From the NCBI GenBank assembly GCA_002077045.2, contig KZ111154.1:804139-838538 (forward strand): DNA of 34,400 nucleotides, read 5' to 3'. The stretch comes from Rachicladosporium sp. CCFEE 5018 (taxonomy: Eukaryota; Ascomycota; Dothideomycetes; Cladosporiales; Cladosporiaceae). Every line of letters starts with the position of its first letter. Position 1 is the stretch's first letter. A model generated the notes under the pieces. That model saw only the letters and a program-made list of their open reading frames with translations, searched no databases and had not been told where the DNA came from. A program made the translations under genes and the position numbers. Below, piece after piece: positions 20,035 through 30,814 of the stretch.

Positions 20035-21261
20035 TCAAAGCTTCGCCTTGATCGGTCGCTCCTCCCCTAGCGGTCCATTTTTTACCGCAATCGCGACAAC
20101 GACCGCGATGTCATCCTCCTTTCCACCTTGCCAGTTTTCATGTGGGTAAGCTTTCTTCACCTCCTTCGCGAAGGGCCCATTGCGCTTGCTATCCAGTCCA
20201 GCAGACTTCGCCTCTGTCATGATAGCCCTCGCGACTATACCCGGTAGGTAGCTATCCCTGCTCTCCTTCGTAACGACCACAGGAATCTCTTGGACCAGTG
20301 TAGCATTCAATTTCGTCTCTGTGCCAGACTTGCCATCGGTGGCTTTCGACCAGTATCCAGCGTCCTCCATGACTTTTGTGACGGTCGCTAGTATGTCTGA
20401 CGCGCTGAGATTATCCAACACTCCGTCTGTAGCAAAGATCACTATGTCACCATGTGCGATCTTATGATGCGTGACATCTGCTTGTGCCGGCGTCTCAGAG
20501 AATGTAGCTGAGCTGCCGAAGATCGACTGCTGTACTCGCATCCTCGCGGGGATCTTGGAGAGCTGGTAAGGCGTGTTGAAGGCATGTGTCTGCGGCTCAG
20601 AGCACGCTGCAACTTTACCAGGTGAGAGGATGAGGTACCCAGAGTCGCCTAGATTCGCGACTTCCAGCTCTCCGTTGCCGTCGACCACTCCAAGACTCGC
20701 TGTAGACCCACCAGCTTGTATCCTCGGGTTGGCGATCACCGCATCGTACGCTGTCTGCAGCAAGTCCTGTGGCCTTGGTATCTTCCCCTCCTGCACGCCC
20801 TCGTGAAGATACGCAGATCCTGCCATGATGCCGCATAGACCGTGCGAGAACTCTGAGGGATCTACACCCTGATCCTGCCAACCTCCCACGCCATCTGCCA
20901 GGCCGAACGCGACATGATGCTGACTGCCTCCCACGGTAGCCATGAAGAATGCATCTTCGCCTGAGTTCGGCTTCGTGGAACGAACGTAGGGTGGCGTCGA
21001 GCCGACGTGCGTGGAGGTGTAGGTCCAGTAGTCTATGCCCGCTTTGGGGGTCCGAGGAGGCGTTCGCTTGCTCGATGCTGCTGCCGCGAGACGATAGGTG
21101 AAGGGCAGTGTGGGTTGCGTGGAGTACGCGCGAATGAGGGGCATCAGGGAGCTGGGACGCAGAGTGCCGGTCTTGAGGTAGACACCTGAGAGGCCAGCGG
21201 CGAGGATCGCGGTCGTGCTGATCAGGCCGCGGGAGAGGGGTCGCATTGGCGGTGCGGGCAT
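20035..21261 (-). CDS. PTC7: Ptc7-like mitochondrial PP2C serine/threonine phosphatase (copy 2)
   Basis: 408 residues, one longer than copy 1 because of a small in-frame change after AGYWSK (ATDGKSGTETK here, SSEKSGAETR in copy 1). All PP2C metal-site motifs are identical (GEDAFF, ADGVGGW, GGSTA, GDSGY, ATDGVLDN). Most changes fall in the N-terminal targeting region and in this loop. Third-position differences are dense through the gene, making it one of the more diverged coding stretches of the unit. Mitochondrial location and a Coq7-type role are inferred from the family. Confidence 0.9.
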   Translation of the reverse strand: MPAPPMRPLSRGLISTTAILAAGLSGVYLKTGTLRPSSLMPLIRAYSTQPTLPFTYRLAAAASSKRTPPRTPKAGIDYWTYTSTHVGSTPPYVRSTKPNSGEDAFFMATVGGSQHHVAFGLADGVGGWQDQGVDPSEFSHGLCGIMAGSAYLHEGVQEGKIPRPQDLLQTAYDAVIANPRIQAGGSTASLGVVDGNGELEVANLGDSGYLILSPGKVAACSEPQTHAFNTPYQLSKIPARMRVQQSIFGSSATFSETPAQADVTHHKIAHGDIVIFATDGVLDNLSASDILATVTKVMEDAGYWSKATDGKSGTETKLNATLVQEIPVVVTKESRDSYLPGIVARAIMTEAKSAGLDSKRNGPFAKEVKKAYPHENWQGGKEDDIAVVVAIAVKNGPLGEERPIKAKL

Positions 21262-21537
21262 GGCAGCACGCGTGCTGAGGGATCAAGAAGGTGGTGGAGC
21301 TATGTACCGACCATATTGCGTGTTGTAGAAGGTGTAGCGTGAGGCGCAATGGGATGGACTGTGAGCAGCAAGCTGACAGAAAGTTTTGGTGAGACGTCAC
21401 TGTCCAAAGCTTCATGCACACCCATATCCATACCTTGACTAACAAACATGCTGTCTTCTCCACTTTGAACATAGCACTGCGACACTGCGAGTACCGCGTT
21501 GATCGAGTCGCCACCATTCCACGGACGTACAGCCAAG
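21262..21537. promoter_or_regulatory. Divergent promoter between phosphatase and PRP4 (copy 2)
   Basis: This 276-bp spacer between start codons facing away from each other holds both promoters. It keeps the GAGACGTCACTG block near 21390 and the GTGAGGCGCAATGGGATGGA block near 21340, while the stretch at 21300-21335 differs from copy 1. The kept blocks are candidates for shared cis elements. Confidence 0.5.
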
Positions 21538-23236
21538 ATGTCGCGACACCCGGCGAGACAGGCATACGTTGAGGAGGCGATGGACATGGTAAGTCTCAAT
21601 CACGATAATCCCTACAAGCTTTCCGATGTTTACGGACGATCAGGGCGACGAGCCGCCATGAAGAGTCTACGAAGGACTAGGACTAACTGCTCGCGGTACG
21701 ACAGGATGCTCCGGGCGTCGATATCAACAATATACGTAAGTTCAACAGCATCCTCCAAGTACGCAAGATTACCATTGACTTCCTACAGCTACCGACACGA
21801 ACTACGCTATCACTACAGGAGGCACCTCTCAACAAACCTCCTCGATCCTCAATGAGTTCGCCCGCAAGCGTAAGGCCGCTAGCCTTGCTGTCCCTACAGA
21901 TGACAAGCGTGTGCGGACTGAGCTGCGCGGCCGCGGCGAGCCCATCACGCTCTTCGGTGAGCGACCAGAGAATCGTCGAGATCGGTTACGAGAGATCATG
22001 TACGCGGGGCAAGAAGGTGGCGACGAAGATGACTCCATGAAAGACGCCGGCGCATCGGACGACGAAGCTGAAGCACCCGACGAGGAGTTCTATACGCCTG
22101 GTTCGGATGATTTGCTTGCTGCTAGGCGGGACATAGCGAAGTACAGCCTCCCGCGGACGGCAAGACGAGTAGCATATCAGAGGGACGAGAGTGCGATACC
22201 TGTGGCAACGCATGTCAAGCACCGGAAAGGAATCAAGCAACGACTATCTTCGTTCGAACTCTACGCTTCGCAAATCGCGGGTGAGCGCGCGGTGAGCATG
22301 GTGCGATTCTCACCCAACAGCCAGCTCGTGGCTTCCGGCGACTGGTCTGGCAGCATCAAGATTCTTGACCTACCCAATCTCGAAACGCAACAAACGCTCC
22401 GCGGTCACAAGTCAATGATCGGCGGCATAGCATGGCATCCTGATGCTACCGTCGCTGCATCTACGTCAACACTCAACCTCGCATCTGGTGGTGGCGAGGG
22501 GAACGTCAACCTCTGGTCTCTCGAACAAGACACGCCTCTCGCTTCACTGTCTGGCCACGCCGCCCGTGTAGTTCGCACAGCCTTCCACCCTTCCGGACGA
22601 TATCTCGCAAGTGCATCGTACGACACGACATGGCGACTTTGGGACGTCAACACTACTACCGAACTACTCTGCCAAGAAGGCCACAGCAAGGAAGTCTTCA
22701 CAGTAGCTTTCAACGACGATGGCTCATTGCTAGCATCCGCAGGTCTGGACAGCATAGGTCGGATCTGGGATCTACGGAGTGGGAGAACGATCATGCTCTT
22801 AGACGCCCACATCGCACCCATACACGCTCTAGACTGGGCGCCAGACGGCGTGCGCGTGCTCACTGGCTCCGCCGACGGTTTCGCAAAGTGCTGGGACCTC
22901 CGCGCCGTGCGCGAGACAGCCACCATCGGCGCTCACCGCGGCGGTGTCAGCGATATCAAATTCTTTCGCGGCTCTGATGGACCGCTTTCTGCTTTCTCGC
23001 CGCGTAAAGATGAGGATGGCGTTGTGCAGCCTAAGACGAGCGGAACGTTCTTCGTCAGTGCAGGTTTTGACAAAGCTGTCAACCTTTTCTCGGCTGATGA
23101 CTGGGCGCTTTGTGGGAGCTTGACGGGGCACGATGGAACTGTGCTTGCGGCGGATGTGAGTACGGATGGGGAGTGGGTTGTTAGTTGTGGGAGGGACAGG
23201 AGTGTGAAGTTGTGGGGTCGAGGGGAGGGGACTTGA
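21538..23236 (+). CDS. PRP4: U4/U6 small nuclear ribonucleoprotein Prp4, WD40 protein (copy 2)
   Basis: Exons 21538-21588, 21705-21735 and 21789-23236 give 509 residues, as in copy 1. Both donors here are GTAAGT, and intron 1 has a perfect CTAAC-type branch site where copy 1 has CTGAC; splice signals are therefore closer to consensus in this copy. Amino-acid changes cluster in the N-terminal third (for example RSRG to RGRG, YAEQ to YAGQ, SDELLAARREI to SDDLLAARRDI). The WD40 part is almost identical to copy 1 at the DNA level, with only about one residue change (Pro to Thr in AAS-x-STLN). The role is U4/U6 duplex and tri-snRNP assembly, together with Prp3. Confidence 0.93.
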
Positions 23237-23620
23237 GCTACTGGCTGGTTCCGTTACGTGCGAGGGAAGGAGTATGGGCTCCTCTCTGTGCAAGGCGTTA
23301 ACAAATGCACCTTAAGTGTGCTTGTGCCTTCGAAAACCGGAAGAACCTCCACTTGCCGAGAAACCCCACAAAGCCCGACTGTGGAGAAGCGGAGAAACTC
23401 GACCACCCCGCTCTCACTTACATCCGACTTCGACTACTTCAATATGGCAGGTACGACAAGGCGTGCCCTGCAATGGAGCTTTCGCGATATTAGCCGCGCG
23501 ATGAACTGACGTAGGTATGGAAAGACTCCGCATGGTCGATCATGGGCACGGTAAGTAGTGGTCTTCCATCCAGTGTTCCAAACGTGTCCTTCTTTCCACC
23601 GTCACGATGTGAGAGCGATC
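23237..23620. other. Spacer between PRP4 and glycosidase; promoter and 5' leader (copy 2)
   Basis: Nearly identical to 8467-8851 except for scattered changes and a 1-nt difference shortly before the glycosidase ATG (GTCACGATGTGAG here, GTCACGAGTGTGAG in copy 1). No gene is seen other than short upstream frames. Confidence 0.55.
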
Positions 23621-23760
23621 ATGTTGAGACACGCTCTGTTCCTCCTATCGGCAACAGTAGCCTGGGCTGCTCCTGGTCACGGTCCACCACACAATGGACG
23701 CTATGGCTCCGGCTCACGCTTGAATGCTGGGACCCTCGCAAAGCAGTACTTCGGCAATGA
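23542..23760 (+). promoter_or_regulatory. Overlapping upstream ORF at glycosidase start (copy 2 form)
   Basis: The frame opening at ATG 23542 does not stop before the glycosidase ATG at 23621 as in copy 1. It runs 72 codons and overlaps the glycosidase coding start in another frame. If transcribed, this arrangement would be expected to lower main-frame initiation relative to copy 1. The protein itself has no recognised features. Confidence 0.4.
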
Positions 23761-25749
23761 TGCACCATGGTATCAGGATCGTATCCCGTACTTTGAGTGC
23801 TCCGACAAGGAATTGCAGGATGTGTACTACTATCGCTGGAAGATCTTCCGCGCACATCAGCGAGATCTTGGGGCGAGGGGATACATCTCCACCGGTGAGC
23901 CTTTGAAACCCTCTGAAGCCAATCACAGTGATGTTGACAGTAGACTGCAGAGTTTTTGGACGATGTGAGCTGGCAGCTCGAGCCCTGGGCCTCTCTCAAT
24001 GATGCCACTGGCTTCCACATTGGCGAGGGCCGCTGGTCGCGCGACCGGAGATTCTCGAATGACTACATTAACCACATGTACAACGGCGGCAACGATCGTC
24101 ATTTCACGGACTACATGGCTGACAGCACCTGGTCGCGGTACCTCGTCGACGGCGATACTTCGACGGCTACTCAGCACATCGATGCACAGAAGGTGCTGTA
24201 CACAAAGTGGAATGATCACTACAACGCTTCCATTGGGCTGTACTATATTGAGCCCTTGCTAGATGCGACAGAGTACACGATCTCCAGCATCGATGCTAGT
24301 GGTGGCTACGATGGCTTTACTGGTGGCAATGCATTCAGACCAAGTATTAACTCGTACATGTGGGCTAACGCTCTCGGCATCGCGAACGCGGCTCAACTCG
24401 CCGGGCAAACCGACGTTGCAACTACCTACCGTGCCCTAGCAGCCACGCTCAAGTCGACGTTCCAGCGAGATATCTGGAACACCACGCTTGAGCACTTCAT
24501 CGACCGCTACCAGGTCAACAACGCGAATGTCACATTCTTCGATCCGATCCGCGGGCGTGAGCTGGTGGGTCTAGTGCCGTGGATGTTCGGCATGCCGGAC
24601 GATACGGCAGAGTACAGCGCTGCTTGGAAGCACATTCTCAGCACCGACGAGCTGCTGGGAGCGTACGGATTGCGGACCAACGAGCCGAGCTTCGAGTACT
24701 ACATGCGGCAGTACAGGTATGATGGCGCCACTGGACTTCGGGAGTGTCAGTGGAATGGTCCAGTCTGGCCGTTTCAGACTACGCAAGTGCTTCTGGGTCA
24801 AGCGAACCTTCTAAATGACTATATCCACCAGACGATCAATACCAGCACCTACATGTCCACTCTTCGCACCTACGCGAAGCTACACTATCTTCCCGGGACC
24901 ACGACTCTTGACCTACAAGAAGACTACGAGCCCGACAAGCCTGGTCCCATTGTCGGCCTTCCACGCTCGCATCACTACTTCCACTCCGGCTTCATCGACG
25001 TGATCATCTCCGGCCTCGTGGGGATCCGCCCACAAGCAAACGATAGCATAGTCCTGAACCCGCTAGTAGACAGCAGCATATCCTACTTCTGCCTCCAGAA
25101 CGTCGCTTACCACGGCCACAACCTCACCGTAACCTGGGACGCCACCGGCTCGCACTACAACCGCGGTGTCGGGCTCAGCCTAGAGATCGATGGCCGCGCT
25201 GTAGCGTCTTCCACGAAACTGTCCAAACTTACCGCACCTGTCTCTCGTCTCCCGGCCTCTTCGGTAACAGGTCCGATAGTGAAGTCCGTTCAGCTTTACC
25301 GTAACCAGTATCCCATGGGCTCAGCTTCTAGTGCCAACCTCTCCGATCCTAAGATTGATATCTACGGCCGCAATAGCTCCGAAGCCGTCCACGATGTGCT
25401 GGATGGGAGGGTTTGGTTCTTCCCTGAGCTCATCAATGGATATAATTACCCCGCTACGGCGCAGGATTCGCAGCAGTGGTTCGCGATCGACTTCGGCAAT
25501 AGTACGAGCGTTAGTCGTGCTGAGGTTGCAGTGTTTGAGGATGGCGGGGTGTACGCAACACCGCAGACATATTGGATTGAAGTTTGGGATGGGTCAAAGT
25601 GGGGAAAGGTGAAGAGTTCGGGAGGACGGTTGATCGGAAATGGGGTGACGCAAGTGAGCTGGACGGCTATGCAGACTAGTAAGCTGAGAGTTGTGTTTGT
25701 GCAGCCGAAGGGGAAGATGGTGAGGCTGGTGGAGGTGAAGGTGTATTAG
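23621..25749 (+). CDS. Secreted GH63/mannosylglycerate-hydrolase-like glycosidase with discoidin-like C-terminus (copy 2)
   Basis: Exons 23621-23894 and 23951-25749 give 690 residues. The 56-bp intron 23895-23950 (GTGAGC donor, GTTGAC branch-like site, CTGCAG acceptor) sits at the same codon as in copy 1 but its sequence is unrelated in most positions and 11 bp longer. The signal peptide, GEGRWSRD, CQWNGPVWPF, QEDYEP and the discoidin-like C-terminus are all kept. About 17 residue changes are visible, mostly conservative (Val/Ile, Asp/Glu, Asn/Lys) and concentrated in the linker and C-terminal module (for example KLSAPVSRLAAS to KLTAPVSRLPAS, FGSSTGV to FGNSTSV). DNA from about 24300 to 24660 is nearly identical to copy 1, and then divergence rises sharply. 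Confidence 0.85.
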
Positions 25750-26106
25750 ATGCGATCATAGTTGGTCTCCATGCACCTAACCTCCTGCATAGATCAAGGC
25801 GATTTCTGAAGTCTAAAAGCGCCGAACATCGTTCTCTCTCGTTGTATATCGCAGTACCAAGACTATGTGAGGTTATACCAAGGCTGCCTGACGATGATTG
25901 TGGAGTAGCATGAGCGATCGTCTGGACGACTGCCAATTAGATTGCGGCGCAGTCCACGCACCTTGGCATTGAACGGCCAGTGTTCACCGTATTGGCAGTG
26001 TCTTCCGGACTTAAGTCCGTCTACTTCGAATACACATACAATGCGGCTCAAGACGTGACAGTGTGCAGGTAGCCACCTCAGCATCCAATATAAGTGCTGC
26101 ACTTTG
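25750..26106. promoter_or_regulatory. Spacer and putative promoter of the GT15 gene (copy 2)
   Basis: 357 bp, the same length as in copy 1, with few substitutions. The CCAATATAAG motif before the ATG is kept. No gene seen. Confidence 0.45.
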
Positions 26107-27381
26107 ATGGACCGACCAGCCTGGCTTAATCTTGCCGGAAACCATACCACGCGCCGCTGGCGTCGAAGTATTATCGCCCTAGCCGTCGCGCTTCTGCTCT
26201 ACTCCATTGACCTCAGCACACATCTTAAGAAATTCCGGATCACGCGACCCGCGACGAATCTCGATGAGCCGTTCGCGCAGAGCTGCAAAGTCGCCAATGG
26301 CATTCCCGGCCTTAATGACTTGAATGACCTTGCCTCGCATCATGGATCTCATCCTGGCCTGGCTCGCACGCGGGAGAATGCCACGATCCTTATGCTCGCT
26401 CGAAACAGCGATGTAGTGGGTGCTACGGCTGCGATTCGCAGTCTGGAGGAGAAATGGAATCGATGGTATCATTACCCGATTGTGTTTCTCAACGACAAGC
26501 CTTGGAACTCAACTTTCATGAACGTTCTGCGAAATGCTACGGAGAGTGAAGTATTCTTCGAAGAGGTATCCGAGAGCATGTGGTCGTGGCCGAGGAATGC
26601 TGAGGGCAATGAAGTGCCCGATCGGAGTCTAGCTGAGGCGAACTGGCAACGCATGGCGGATGCTGCACTGCCGTATGCGAAGGCTGAAAGCTACCATCAC
26701 ATGTGCCGATTCTTCTCTGGCTTCTTCTTCGTCCACCCTGCGGTAGCGAAGTACAGATACTACTGGAGGGTGGAGCCAGATGTGGACTTTACGTGCAAGA
26801 TACCTTACGATCCTTTCCGTGCCATGAGGCTGAAGGACAAGATCTATGGCTACACCATGGCGCTGTGGGAAGTGGGCTCTACCTGTCCGTCACTCTTTCG
26901 CACGACTGCAGACTTCAAGGACCAGTACAGCATTTTGACGACCTCACTCTGGACATCCCTCCTGGAAGCCAGCTGGGCACCAGCGCCATTACGATGGTAC
27001 CTGATGTCCATGTCTTCCTTCTTCCACAGTCGTACCCGCTCCGGCGACGCCTGGAATCAGTGCCACTTCTGGTCAAACTTCGAGATTGCGGACATGGACT
27101 TCTTCCGCTCTGAGCAGTACCGAGCATACTTCCGCGCTCTCGACAAAGCTGGAGGATTCTTTACGGAGCGATGGGGTGACGCACCAGTGCATAGTCTGGC
27201 ACTGGCAATGTTCGCGAAGCCGGAGCAGCTACATTGGTTTGAGGATATTGGGTATAGACATCCGCCGTTTCAGCACTGTCCCCGGAAGGGAGTCGGGTGC
27301 GATTGTAGCTGTGAGGCAGAGGAGGGGATTGTACCAAGGGATTGCATGGATAGGCTCAGGCAAAGCGTCGTAGTGACGTAG
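26107..27381 (+). CDS. GT15 (Kre2/Mnt1/Ktr family) alpha-1,2-mannosyltransferase (copy 2)
   Basis: 424 residues, collinear with copy 1: basic tail, membrane anchor at about 21-36, luminal GT15 domain with YYWRVEPDVDF, HFWSNFEIAD, ERWGDAPVHSLAL and GYRHPPFQHCP unchanged. Amino-acid differences group in a few patches: the region before the HHMCRFF block (MADAALPYAKAES versus MADDGLPYAKAES; FFFVHPAVAK versus FFFDHSAVAK), the KDQYSILTTSLWTSLLEASW segment, and the C-terminal tail (EEGIVPRDC versus EEGGVPSDC). These patches coincide with dense silent changes, which looks like a tract of different ancestry. It is a Golgi enzyme using GDP-mannose, by family. Confidence 0.92.
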   Translation: MDRPAWLNLAGNHTTRRWRRSIIALAVALLLYSIDLSTHLKKFRITRPATNLDEPFAQSCKVANGIPGLNDLNDLASHHGSHPGLARTRENATILMLARNSDVVGATAAIRSLEEKWNRWYHYPIVFLNDKPWNSTFMNVLRNATESEVFFEEVSESMWSWPRNAEGNEVPDRSLAEANWQRMADAALPYAKAESYHHMCRFFSGFFFVHPAVAKYRYYWRVEPDVDFTCKIPYDPFRAMRLKDKIYGYTMALWEVGSTCPSLFRTTADFKDQYSILTTSLWTSLLEASWAPAPLRWYLMSMSSFFHSRTRSGDAWNQCHFWSNFEIADMDFFRSEQYRAYFRALDKAGGFFTERWGDAPVHSLALAMFAKPEQLHWFEDIGYRHPPFQHCPRKGVGCDCSCEAEEGIVPRDCMDRLRQSVVVT

Positions 27382-28086
27382 TTGGAATACCTATACTTCC
27401 TCCCACGTCCAAAACCTGGGCCATGCTTATTCTACCTCACCGACGCCAGTGCAAAGCTCCCGCCGTAGTCCATCATGGTCTCGCGCTTAACATTGAGACA
27501 CTTGCAAACAAGCTATTTCTTACATATCGTGAACGGCAAATATGCGACTGCAAGTGCGCTGATAGAGATTGCAGACGTGCGGAGGAGCGATGATACATTG
27601 ACTATATGGATCTTCCGACCTGAACTTCACATTCGACAATCTGGACTTCGCATCCAAGCCAATACCTCACGTCAGTCTTCTCGGTTTGGTTGCAATATAT
27701 ACCTCTTCCTGATATTATATCCGCGGTAGCGAAAACGCTCGCATGTATGGCATCCTCAGGTGAGCTCGGCTCTCGGACGAGGACAGGCAGCTGTGGGCCG
27801 CGAAAGTCAGAAGGCATGCAAGATCTTCGCTGACCAAATAACGGACGCAAGAGCAAGCGGAGACCCTTGACATCTTACTGTGGACGATATTGGTCAATCA
27901 TATGGTGACGGCGGCGGTGTCTGAAAAGCCTCCACTTGACCCTTCGCCTGTCGATCATCGAGTCCATCGATCGAGATTCGGGCAGATTTGCGCGGGCGGA
28001 TATACTTCGCAGGGAATGCTCGCAGACTGAGCTTTACTGCCACACGAGATCGGCGTCCTTCACCCTGTAAGCTCACATACATATGT
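27382..28086. other. Convergent spacer between GT15 and dynamin genes (copy 2)
   Basis: 705 bp with the two 3' ends. It is highly similar to 12602-13325 apart from small indels (for example near 27385-27395 and 27860-27880). The 84-codon frame at 27475-27729 is the counterpart of the copy 1 frame and is not credited as a gene. Confidence 0.5.
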
Positions 28087-30814
28087 CTAAGCTCTGGTCG
28101 TTGACGGACCGCCGAAAATGTTGCGCGCAGACTGTCCATTTGGGCGTGGTGGGGCGCTGCCGAAACCCCCAAAGCCACTTTGCAGACCTTGCGTCGAGAA
28201 GTTGGTGTCATAGGATGGCGTAGTAAGGCTGGCTGGACTTGCGGCAAATATGGAAGGCTGGCCGAACAGCGAAGGTGCCCCACCAGCTTGTTGAGCGCTC
28301 CGAGGTGTGCTGGTGCTGGTCACATCAGGGATTGTGTCTGTGAGGTTGCCGATATCACGAGGCACACGCGGACGTGATGCTGTAGGATGTCAGTGACACT
28401 CAAACATAAGTCTCGTGCAACTTGCCCGATGTGCCCGGCTTCGAAAACTTGTCACAAGTCAGAATTGCATCTTTCAGCGCTGTGATTTGAGCATTGACTT
28501 CCACTCGCTGCGCTTGAGCACCAGCAGGTTCCGATGCGACATTCTCTAGAACATCCGGCTGCATTTTTGAGACGTGTTCGTGGGTGAAGATATCAGTCAA
28601 GTTCTTCAACAAGACTGATTCGATTCCGAGAATGGTGATGTTGTCGACAAAGGTGTTCAAAGACAGCTCGAAAGGGCATTAGCACACACTTCAGCATCGT
28701 AGCGAAGGGAAGGGTCCTGACCCAATAGTAGCGTGTCGCACTGTCCAACGCATCCGCCGCTGACACTAAGCTACTCGAGAACCCTTCGCTCTTGGCTATC
28801 CTCTTCCAGCTCTCCGTCGGCTCGCCGTCTACCGTCGGTACAGTTGCTGACTGCATTGACGCTGCGAAGGTCGGGTTCTGAGTACTCAGATGGCTCTTGA
28901 CGTATGGCCAGATCAGCTCGTCGACCTTAGCATCAAGCCTACGACGTAAGTCTCGGAAGTAAGGGTCAAAGAGCCGGAGTAGTTTCTGTCCAGTATGCGG
29001 CCCTGCGACGTAATTGACGGCCTCCCGGACAAAGTGGATGACCACTGTACAGCAATCATCGGCGCAGTGCTGCGCAATAGGCTTCCACAGCACCGATTGC
29101 TGGTGGAAGACAGCGCTCACGGGATTGCTGATCGACAGCTGCGGTAGGTCGGTGCCACGATTAAGCTTGATGTGTTCGGCAAGTGCGCCACAGTAGCTTG
29201 CCAGGGTAATGCGGCACGGCTGCACTAATCCGGTTGTGGGTGTATACGGCGGATGAAAGTTTGGCTTGACGGTTGGCGTGCTGCCACTGGGAAGATGCAA
29301 AGTTAGCAACAGGTCTCGGTGACTGTATCACACCAACGCATCAATCAGCGCGACACTGACCTATCTTCTTCGTCGTCTTCGTCCTGGTAGATGGTATACT
29401 GCTGGCCGTCACGTAAAATCTTACTGCCGAAGTTGTCGGTTGAGCCGTTGATTGTATTGCGGAGGTCTCTGGCCTCTGAGCCGTCGAAGAAATCGGCAAA
29501 GTCGTTGCGCTGGTGATTGCTCATCAAGGCCGCTTGTACCAATCGTTGTAGGCGACTTTGGTTGTCCATAAGGTAAGCCCTCTTTAGTTCCATCGAATCG
29601 CGGCCGTTGCCCAAGTCGCTTCGCAGACGCTCACAAGCCGTGAGCCGTTGGCGCATGTTGCTCCTGAAAGTCGGCAGATCATCTGCAATACATTGCAAGA
29701 GGCGTCTGCTCAATTTCTCGCGAAGCGCGCTGATGCCGACATTGCCACGCTGGAGCTCAGCCCACACACCTTTGGAGAAGAATCCAGACTCCTCTAAGTC
29801 TCTTCTAGCATAGGAACGATCCTTTTCTACATGACGAAGATTCCGAATTGTGTGCCATCCTAGACGCAAAGGGATCTTCTCGTTCTGCACCAGACTGATC
29901 GCCATCTTCTCATTGTCGGATTCAGGTGCTAGGTCCGGCTTTGTCAATACCCCAAAGGTGCGATCTGCGCCACCCTTAACGTCACGGATCATCTGCAGAA
30001 TTTCCTGGTTGTCTGTATCGTTGGCTGCAGTCACAATCGCGAGGATGATGGTGGAAGGGTCTGTGATGTGGTGCACTACCAGGTTCTTGATCCTGTCTTT
30101 GTCACCCTTCTGAACGCCGTCGCCTTCCGACTGGATCAGACCAGGCAGGTCCACAAGGGTAAGATTGGGCTGTGACGGTCCTGAAAGCTCGACATGCAGC
30201 CGATCGTACCAGAACTTTCGAGTCGGCTCGATATCCTTCAAGTACTCCTCTGCTTGCTTCACAGCTAGTGGGTAGCCGTTCGGGTTACTGGCGTCAACTA
30301 TCGCTTCGAACGCTTCGATGTGAGCTTTCGTAGCAAGTGATCGATCCTTTGCAGGGAGAATCCTCAATTTGATCGGATTGGTGGATGTCGATGGGGCATT
30401 ACGGAGCACGACCTCACTGGCTAGCTTGGTTGTGCTTCCGACGCCGATTGGAAAGCGAACTTGAGCTATTGCCTCGAGTACCGAGCTTTTGCCAGATGAT
30501 TGATCGCCACAGACAACGATGCGGGGAAGATCGAAGGTAGGACCAGAGACATGTGCACGACGCAGCTTGTCAACAGCATCGAGCAACTCCCGCTGTTCCT
30601 GTGAGGTTAGTTCTTCCAAGGCATCTTGACCCACCAGTCCCGCAGCCGAATCAGATATGGGGGTTCCGTTTGTTGTTGACGTTGTAGCACCGGAGAATAT
30701 CTGACGTTATTGACAAGAAAGGCTGCGCTGCTTAGATTCGTAGTGCTGATAAGTCACATTGAGCCGTGGAAGATACGGGAAGAAAACATTTTGGGGATCA
30801 ATCTTGTGGTACAT
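28087..30814 (-). CDS. Dynamin-like large GTPase with GED and FG/GG-rich tail (copy 2, full length)
   Basis: Exons on the minus strand: 30814-30758 (provisional), 30700-29361, 29286-28722, 28666-28426 and 28379-28087, about 831 residues. Introns are 57, 74, 55 and 46 bp. The last is a GC-AG intron (GCAAGT donor) needed to reach the tail frame. The GTPase motifs are GDQSSGKSS (84-92, G1), DLPG (203-206, G3) and TKPD (272-275, G4). A dynamin middle/stalk region follows, then a GTPase effector domain starting TFVDNITILGIE. The ~97-residue tail is rich in Gly, Phe, Pro and Ser (LFGQP, GFGGFG) and is kept in copy 1. No PH domain is seen. It resembles the Mx/Vps1-like fungal dynamins, which remodel or sever membranes; the target membrane is unknown. 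The first exon is uncertain: the main exon has an in-frame stop just upstream of 30700 and no ATG before G1. Only 29432-30814 is outside the duplication. Confidence 0.85.

Larger units (their letters stand above)
14758..29431. repeat. Copy 2 of the ~14.7 kb duplicated unit
   Basis: It starts with the same bases as position 1 (TGATTTACCCC then the ATG) and ends where copy 1 ends (TTACTGCCGAA). After 29431 the dynamin gene continues into single-copy sequence. All seven genes are present, and their frames are intact over the sequenced portions. Confidence 0.97.

Noticed and set aside
30632..30634. GTG as the dynamin start codon
   Set aside because: Nuclear fungal genes rarely start with GTG, and the frame stays open upstream to a plausible splice acceptor, so an upstream exon is more likely.
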